Assembly: GCF_901709675.1 (NCBI RefSeq)
Contig: NC_051089.1
Coordinates: forward strand, 10,229,476 to 10,293,475
Length of the DNA: 64,000 nucleotides
From: Syngnathus acus
Lineage: Eukaryota; Chordata; Actinopteri; Syngnathiformes; Syngnathidae
Direction: 5' to 3'
The notes under the pieces are model-generated. The model was not told where the DNA came from. It saw only the letters and a program-made list of their open reading frames with translations, and made no database searches. Shown piece after piece: positions 57,801-64,000 of the stretch; within the stretch, counting starts at the first letter, position 1, and the number at the start of each line of letters is the position of its first letter. A program made the position numbers and the translations under genes.

Positions 57801-60800
57801 AAAGAAATGATTGAGCTCTGCAGCTTCTCTAAGTACAAATTCAAAGAACATTAAACCAACTGGACGTGGGTGTAGCGCATACTACAAAAACCAAGATATA
57901 AAGTTCATTCTTTCCTTTTCAAATTGATAGTTGGCAGTCTAGGGTCAGCGTAATACATTCCAGCTGTTAAAATCAAATGTATAGGGTTGTTGAATTTATT
58001 CAATATCCATGTAAAGATGGCTTTGGGTTAACAAGTAATATTTAAGGGCATACACGACATTGACGAATCTACTTTTTTTTCCAATGCATTTCTTTTTCCA
58101 TTCTAAAATGGAATCTTTCATGAATTTATTCCACACTGAATTAGTCTGCCTACACGGATAAATAATCTTGTGTGTTCTTGAGAAATATCATCCTCTACCG
58201 GCCCACCTGATGGCAAATATTTATAATACTGATTGACCTTTTTGTTGTTTGTTTGATTCTCTCCATCCCATTCACTGCCATTTTAACTTATTTTTTTCTA
58301 TCGCTTTGTCTCGCTGTACACTGATATCATCCTTTGAACAGGTAATGATCCCAGTGTATTGAGATTGTCATGTGTGCTGCGTAGTGTAATGGCCTGTCTT
58401 TTTTTTTTTTACTACCTGCCGCATACTAATCCCACAAGCGCATGACTGAGATGGCACCTGCAAGAAGCTGTACATGAGCTGCCGCCTCGCATCAAAGAAT
58501 GCCCATTAAAAATGATCAAAAAAATGACTGCTCTCACGCCTCCCTGGTTGTGCATCCTTTGCTACCCCACATTCAAACACAAGCCTGAAACCACGTTCAC
58601 GGCCAGACGTGGACATTCAAATTTTATTTCTCACAAATAAAATGTATATCATCCAATTTACTGGACCTACAGTGAACATCAATGTGATTGGGCTGCACTC
58701 TGGGGCTGAAAACTATAAAGTTAAGAATGCATTTTTATCATTCGTTTTTATTTTATACAATTCCGTTGAACCCAAAATACATGATGAAATGCTTATTTTC
58801 TACCTCTTATCTGGGGTTGAGTTGCAGGGGCAGACGCTTTAGCAGGAAAGCCCAGGTTTCCCTTTACCTAGCCACTTCTTGCACTCTTCAGGACACCCTG
58901 CAAGGACTCAAGGAAGGCTGAGCACTCTTGACTGCTGCAAAACAACATAGGTGAATGGCACATGTTTATAGTTTTGGTGTTCTAATACTTAAGCGAGTGA
59001 TATTTGAATACATACGTACATGTGTAGTTGTGTACTTTGGTTCCTAGCAGGATTTCGACTCACTTTCTATTCCGCTCTCAAACAGAATAGAATAAATGCT
59101 TAAGACACTTTATTCAAATGAAACCTGTGCTATGGAATCAAAACTAGCAAAACTTTAGCTCAAGCTTTCTTGCAAAGGCTGTGAGTCAAAATTGCTAGTG
59201 AAATAATAACGTTGGCCTAAGATTGCAACTGCCACATGTTAAAACTGACACCTGCAGAAATGACAGGAAGAGAAACAGTCCCGGGAGACACAAAAGGAGT
59301 CATTGCAATTGTAAATGATTAGCATTGTACTGTATGTATCATTTCTCCGGCGTGAACAGGCAATGTGGTTATCACAGCTGAGGGAATGCAGAGGGAGCGC
59401 TGTTATCTCAGGGAGCCATTTTAATAAGAGATTCCTTTTCTTTGTACTCCTCCTCCCTCCCACGTTCCTCTCACTCAGTGGTCCATTTTAAAGCCATATG
59501 GCTGCATGTTTTGGTGGGTAATTTCACTGCTTTTCATGTCGCCAACGGTGAGGCATCCTCCTCCATTAGGTAGTGTCATCTTGTGATGTATGATGTACGC
59601 ATGGAAAGAAAGGGAGCCTGATGTTTATTCCTGACTTTCAAGGGAATGCTGGAGCTAAGCCGCCTGATTTCCTTTTAAGGAACAAAACTCTGTGAGAATG
59701 AGACTCCATGTTAAAGGCGCACACATCATGCCCTCCTCTGCACACACATACAGTTTATGACTCAACCACGTTTTTTTTTTTTTTCCTTTTCCTAATTGCT
59801 TATAAATTCTCCCTCGACATCAGAATTCATTTTTTGACCCTGGGAAAAAAAGATCACATGAAGTGATTTCCTTCTGATTTTTGCTTTGCTGTCTCCCGTT
59901 TTGCCTCTGAACTTACGGGAGCTCTGGACTTTGATGAAGGGGAGAATTTATATCACTTTATAGTAGGCTAGCATTAATGAGGCGCCACTGCTGGAAAAGT
60001 AAAATGCCCCATGGTCATGCATGAACACACTTGTCCAAGAGAAGCAAAAATTGACTTATTATGGTCACGCTGCTTCGTCTTGAAAACAGCGCTAATAATA
60101 ATAACATCCCAGACAGGGTGAGTTTCAAGATCATTTGAAATGAACAGGACTTTGTACGCTTTCCTTGGGATTCCTACAGGGCACTTTGTAATTTAGTGGA
60201 TGCTGCTGCAGGTTTAATTCCCAGCTGGTGCCTTAATACCGAGCCGCTTGAGCTTGCCACTGCCAGTCTACAAAAAGCCAATTATGAGATGCGGCAGATT
60301 TCCAAGACTGGTGTCACTAAGCATACATTTAAAATCCATGTCACTGTTCTTCTTGGCCAGGAACTGTCAGGTGTTGAGGGCATTGTGAGCAGCCTGGAGT
60401 TTGCATCAAATGAAGCAAACACACTCGTTGGCCCACAGTGAACAGGGAAAACGAGTAGTGAAATATGTCTTCTGTGACACCAGGGAGTGGAAGGTAGCTC
60501 CGTGTAACAGAATAAAAATAGTCTTTCCTATTAGCAAGTAAGACGAATACTGCACTCTGACAAGCACAATTTTGCCAAAAAGTTACATAAGTTAATCATT
60601 CTAATGTATCATTCAACATTATGACAAAAACTGTTAGCGCTTTATTATCCTTTCAATGTACAAGATGAATCTTAACTGCTGAAAGATAAATCTGCTACTA
60701 CGTTGCAGTTTGGATTAATTATTGGGCCTAAATACCGTAATAGGATGATATGACAGAGACCATTTTCCCCAACAGCTTGTTTTGAATCTCCATTTAATGT

Positions 60801-63800
60801 TGATTAAGTTGCTATTATTCACAATGCCTGCTCCATTTGTCTTAAATGTGTAAATTAGATTTTAATGGTAAAAATGCCCCATCTATCCATCACAGACATA
60901 CAAGACTATGGAAAGGCTTAATGGGATTCATCTTTTGAACGAATAGTATCTGTTAACATTCTCAACAGCACATGCATCACAAGGATCCAAAAGCTGGATC
61001 ACCTTCAATGAACACTTCATTGGGTTGACCAGCAGAATCTATTGAGAATTCTCCCTTCATAGAGATGACTTTCTTTCTTTTGGTATTTTTCTAGAATTTG
61101 CACAGGTAGAAATCAGCCTAAAGGGGCATTTGTGCAGTTGTGGGATGGAAAGTCACCTACTTGCGGCCAATCGTAGTGGCCCCCCTCAGCTGCATTAAAA
61201 TCCAGGAGGTAAAAGCACACACAGGGCTTGACATTGCGAAAGCAGAAATAGACAGGCTGGTGCAAGATAATGGCAAATGTAAAGTGTGTTTATAGAGGGG
61301 AACTGCAAGATCTCCCCTTTTGAATGACGTAGTCGGCCACACATATGTAACGTGGGCAGTTGGATGGCACTTCATGTGTGGGAGGTATGTAAGCAATTAG
61401 GTTTGTCTTTTTTTTCATAATTTGTCATAACTGGGCTCTGCCAACAATACCCAATATTTGATTTGTATATGATATGACCTAATCATGTCGCGTTATGCAG
61501 AATGCAGTGGTGCATGAGAAAGATCTACATATTGTATTTAACATTTGCAATACTCTGCTTAAAAGTAAAGGCCTGTGACTTCAGTGGCATTGATGCAAAC
61601 CTTATACGATAAATAATTCAAATGTAGCAACGTCTGTAAATGTCAGCGAAAATTATGTACCACGAGGAACGGGAGCAGGAGCTATAGCATAACTGACTGA
61701 TTGTTGTGCTGTCAAACTGCTTTGCATGAAAAAGGCCGAGCCTAATTGCAACACTTAGCTGCAACGCACTGATAATACATAGCAGGATTACAAAAGGACA
61801 CTCAGAATCTCTTCTGATGAGGAATTTCCTGGGTGACTTTGAAAGCTGTGCCACCACCCCCGTTTGTCTTTAGCGGGCTGGCGGTGGGGGGCACTGAAAG
61901 AGTGAACTGTATGTCACCTTGTCCTGTCTGACATGACAGATCCTTCAAGGAGATCCATCCACAACAATGTTTCATGCAATCATTCTGCATATGAATTATT
62001 TGTGTACTTTAGGCATGAGCCATTGGAAACGCACAAGTTTTGAAAAACTATTGAAAGGTTATTCGCCCAATTTCAGAATCATGTTCCTCAGAAATTATAG
62101 TACAGCAGTTTTCTTTATTACATCTTTATCATTATTACATCTATGCTCACAATTTTGGTCACACCATTAAATTTTAGTCCTATAAGGTAATGTTCATTAC
62201 CTCTAAAAACCTTATCACTCTTGATATTCTATATATTATGTGACCTCATGAACTTTCTTCCAGACAATTGGTCAAAAGTTAGCCATAAATACACTCGTAA
62301 AAAATTTGGGCAGCCTTTCCAAAAGAATTGACGCTGTTATATCTGCAAAAGCGTGGACCGATGTCATGCTAAACCCGGTGAATTAGTATTGTGAGTCGAG
62401 TCAGATGAGCAAGTGCTTTTGGCAATATAGTGAATTTATATTCACTTTACGGGGATTTCCAATGAATAATAATGCAAACAAAATGCATCTTTTGTCTTCG
62501 TCCCGACCGAACATAGCTAAGACCCAAGGTTGTGCATGTCAGTCCTGTCAAATCCACCTTACCACAATGAGATGACTGTCTACATTAAAATCCTGGAGGC
62601 AGAGAGCAGTAGTGTTAACTGTCTGCTGCCGTAATGAGAATGAGCTGTCAAAGACACGCATGTAATGGCTCCCTTGCTAGCTGCCCAGTTCAAGTCCAGT
62701 GGGACACAGCACTGACATACCATTTCTTTCACACTGGCTCTCCTCATGCAGTTTTTCACGCCTTCTCTGCCTTCTTCTACAGTTGCTCCTTCCCTCTATT
62801 CTTAAACGTTGACCTCGACAAGCAACTTATCATATACAGCACTGTATATTTTCTTCATTGTGTTGCTCTGATAACAAGATGTATACATGCCATAACCCAT
62901 CAAGATGTGAACGGAAAAGAATCAAGAGTGGCATTTAATGTCTACTTCATAAGCAAAAATCTACTTTAGCAGTATTAGTGCTTTTTGGGGGAGGTATACC
63001 CAGGTCATACAGGCACACCTACAGTAGACTAAGATCTTGATCACTCCTCATGACTCTCTGTCTTATTTCTGTATCGAAACGTAACAGCTACCACAGGCCT
63101 TTAATTTGCAAGTCCGGAAGGCCGGTGTTGCCAAGTATATCAATTTGACTGAGAACATCATTCACAGTCACATCTAACGTCACACAAGATAAACAAAAGC
63201 TGATATTTCTAAATTATGTTAAAGATCCTATTTAGTTGAATGGTTCCCTTGGCTTTCTGTTATACAACGCTAGGCTAAACAAATCTCGGCTGAGGTTTAG
63301 CCAGGTCCTAATCCTTTTAAAAAAAAATATAGCCAATGGACCGGTGAGTTTGAATTCTGACATTTTTTTCATAAGCCATTACTTTGGATGTCAATGACAT
63401 CCTATTGCTGACGTTGAGAATCAGATTATCATACTGTGTCGGTTGATTGACAGTTGACCTTCACGTTGGTTTAAAAGGAGCTGGCTAGATGCAGTGGATC
63501 AACTTGATTGCCTCTGTGATACCTATTAAGGCTAATTGGAAAGAATTACAAGGTACCAATTAATCTGAAGACATCAGACATGACATTTCATTAAAAGGGC
63601 CGAGGTTGACTTTCAGTGAAACACGGGAGCTTTTCAAACTTTAACCCCTATTCGTCATGCGCTGATTCTTTCAAAACATCATCTTACAATTGGGTCGATG
63701 CAACAATTACAGATAGTGTATTTGTGGTAGCCTTCCTTTGACAACATTCCACAAATGGTGGGATATATAAACTGATCATTTAAGCAAAAATCTTTTGTTA

Positions 63801-64000
63801 TCTTTCTGCTCTTTATTGTTGCTGGCTTTGCTCCAAAATTCCCATTCCTTAATATGAACAGTAAACATTTTATTAATAGGGGAATAAATGAGGTCTGTGT
63901 TTGTCCTAGATGGATAACATGTTTCAGACAGTAACCACGGCATGGCAGACCAGCCCACTGATATACGTAACTGCCTGTCGAGCTGAATAATAATGAGCGC

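Larger units (their letters stand above)
50990..64000. other. Intergenic region without recognisable genes
   Basis: No domain-bearing open frame or exon-like structure was found. The first kilobase holds repeat fragments (51100-51252, 51560-51830). Beyond 52 kb the sequence is mostly non-repetitive. Blocks around 54590-54850, 57000-57350 and 60180-60440 are dense in short TAATTA, CAATTA and ATTGATT words, with GC-balanced interiors, and could be long-range zfhx3 enhancers (inference). Small poly-T and poly-A runs occur at 58398 and 59770. Confidence 0.55.

Overview
The window is genomic DNA from a bony fish, most likely a teleost. It has large AT-rich introns with GT-AG exon borders, long GT/CT microsatellites, and many fragments of repeat types common in fish: hAT-like MITEs, LINE 3' tails ending in short microsatellites, and Tc1-like termini. 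I cannot name the species. There are no bacterial-style operons, CRISPR arrays, rRNAs or functional tRNAs.

The only protein-coding gene I can support is zfhx3 (ATBF1), a giant zinc-finger/homeodomain transcription factor on the + strand. Its last six coding exons are 12478-12585, 20545-20681, 21184-21384, 23274-23391, 23557-29073 and 29548-31295. They join in frame to give about 2,608 residues ending in a ZFHX3-type C-terminus. They carry 14 zinc fingers, four homeodomains, two polyglutamine tracts, a proline run and three SUMO-consensus sites. The N-terminal part, probably 1,000 or more residues, lies left of the window. Bases 1-12477 are therefore read as intron, and no exon was recognised there. 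A long 3'UTR probably runs to about 36.05 kb.

From 36 to 64 kb there is no recognisable gene. It looks like a gene desert with blocks of non-repetitive, TAATTA-rich sequence that may be conserved regulatory DNA, plus repeat fragments. Its striking feature is a nested palindromic structure of about 5.1 kb at 45.83-50.95 kb. Two long inverted arms enclose a tandem array of 301-bp units, and each unit is itself a 226-bp near-perfect palindrome. The arms carry a tRNA-like (pol III A/B box) module. Each arm has private retroelement insertions whose empty sites survive in the opposite arm, so the order of events can be read. At the right edge a 35-bp copy of sequence from 6.3 kb to the left is embedded in a small TGACTTTAAA repeat, which looks like a templated repair scar. 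This structure is the best candidate for something undescribed.
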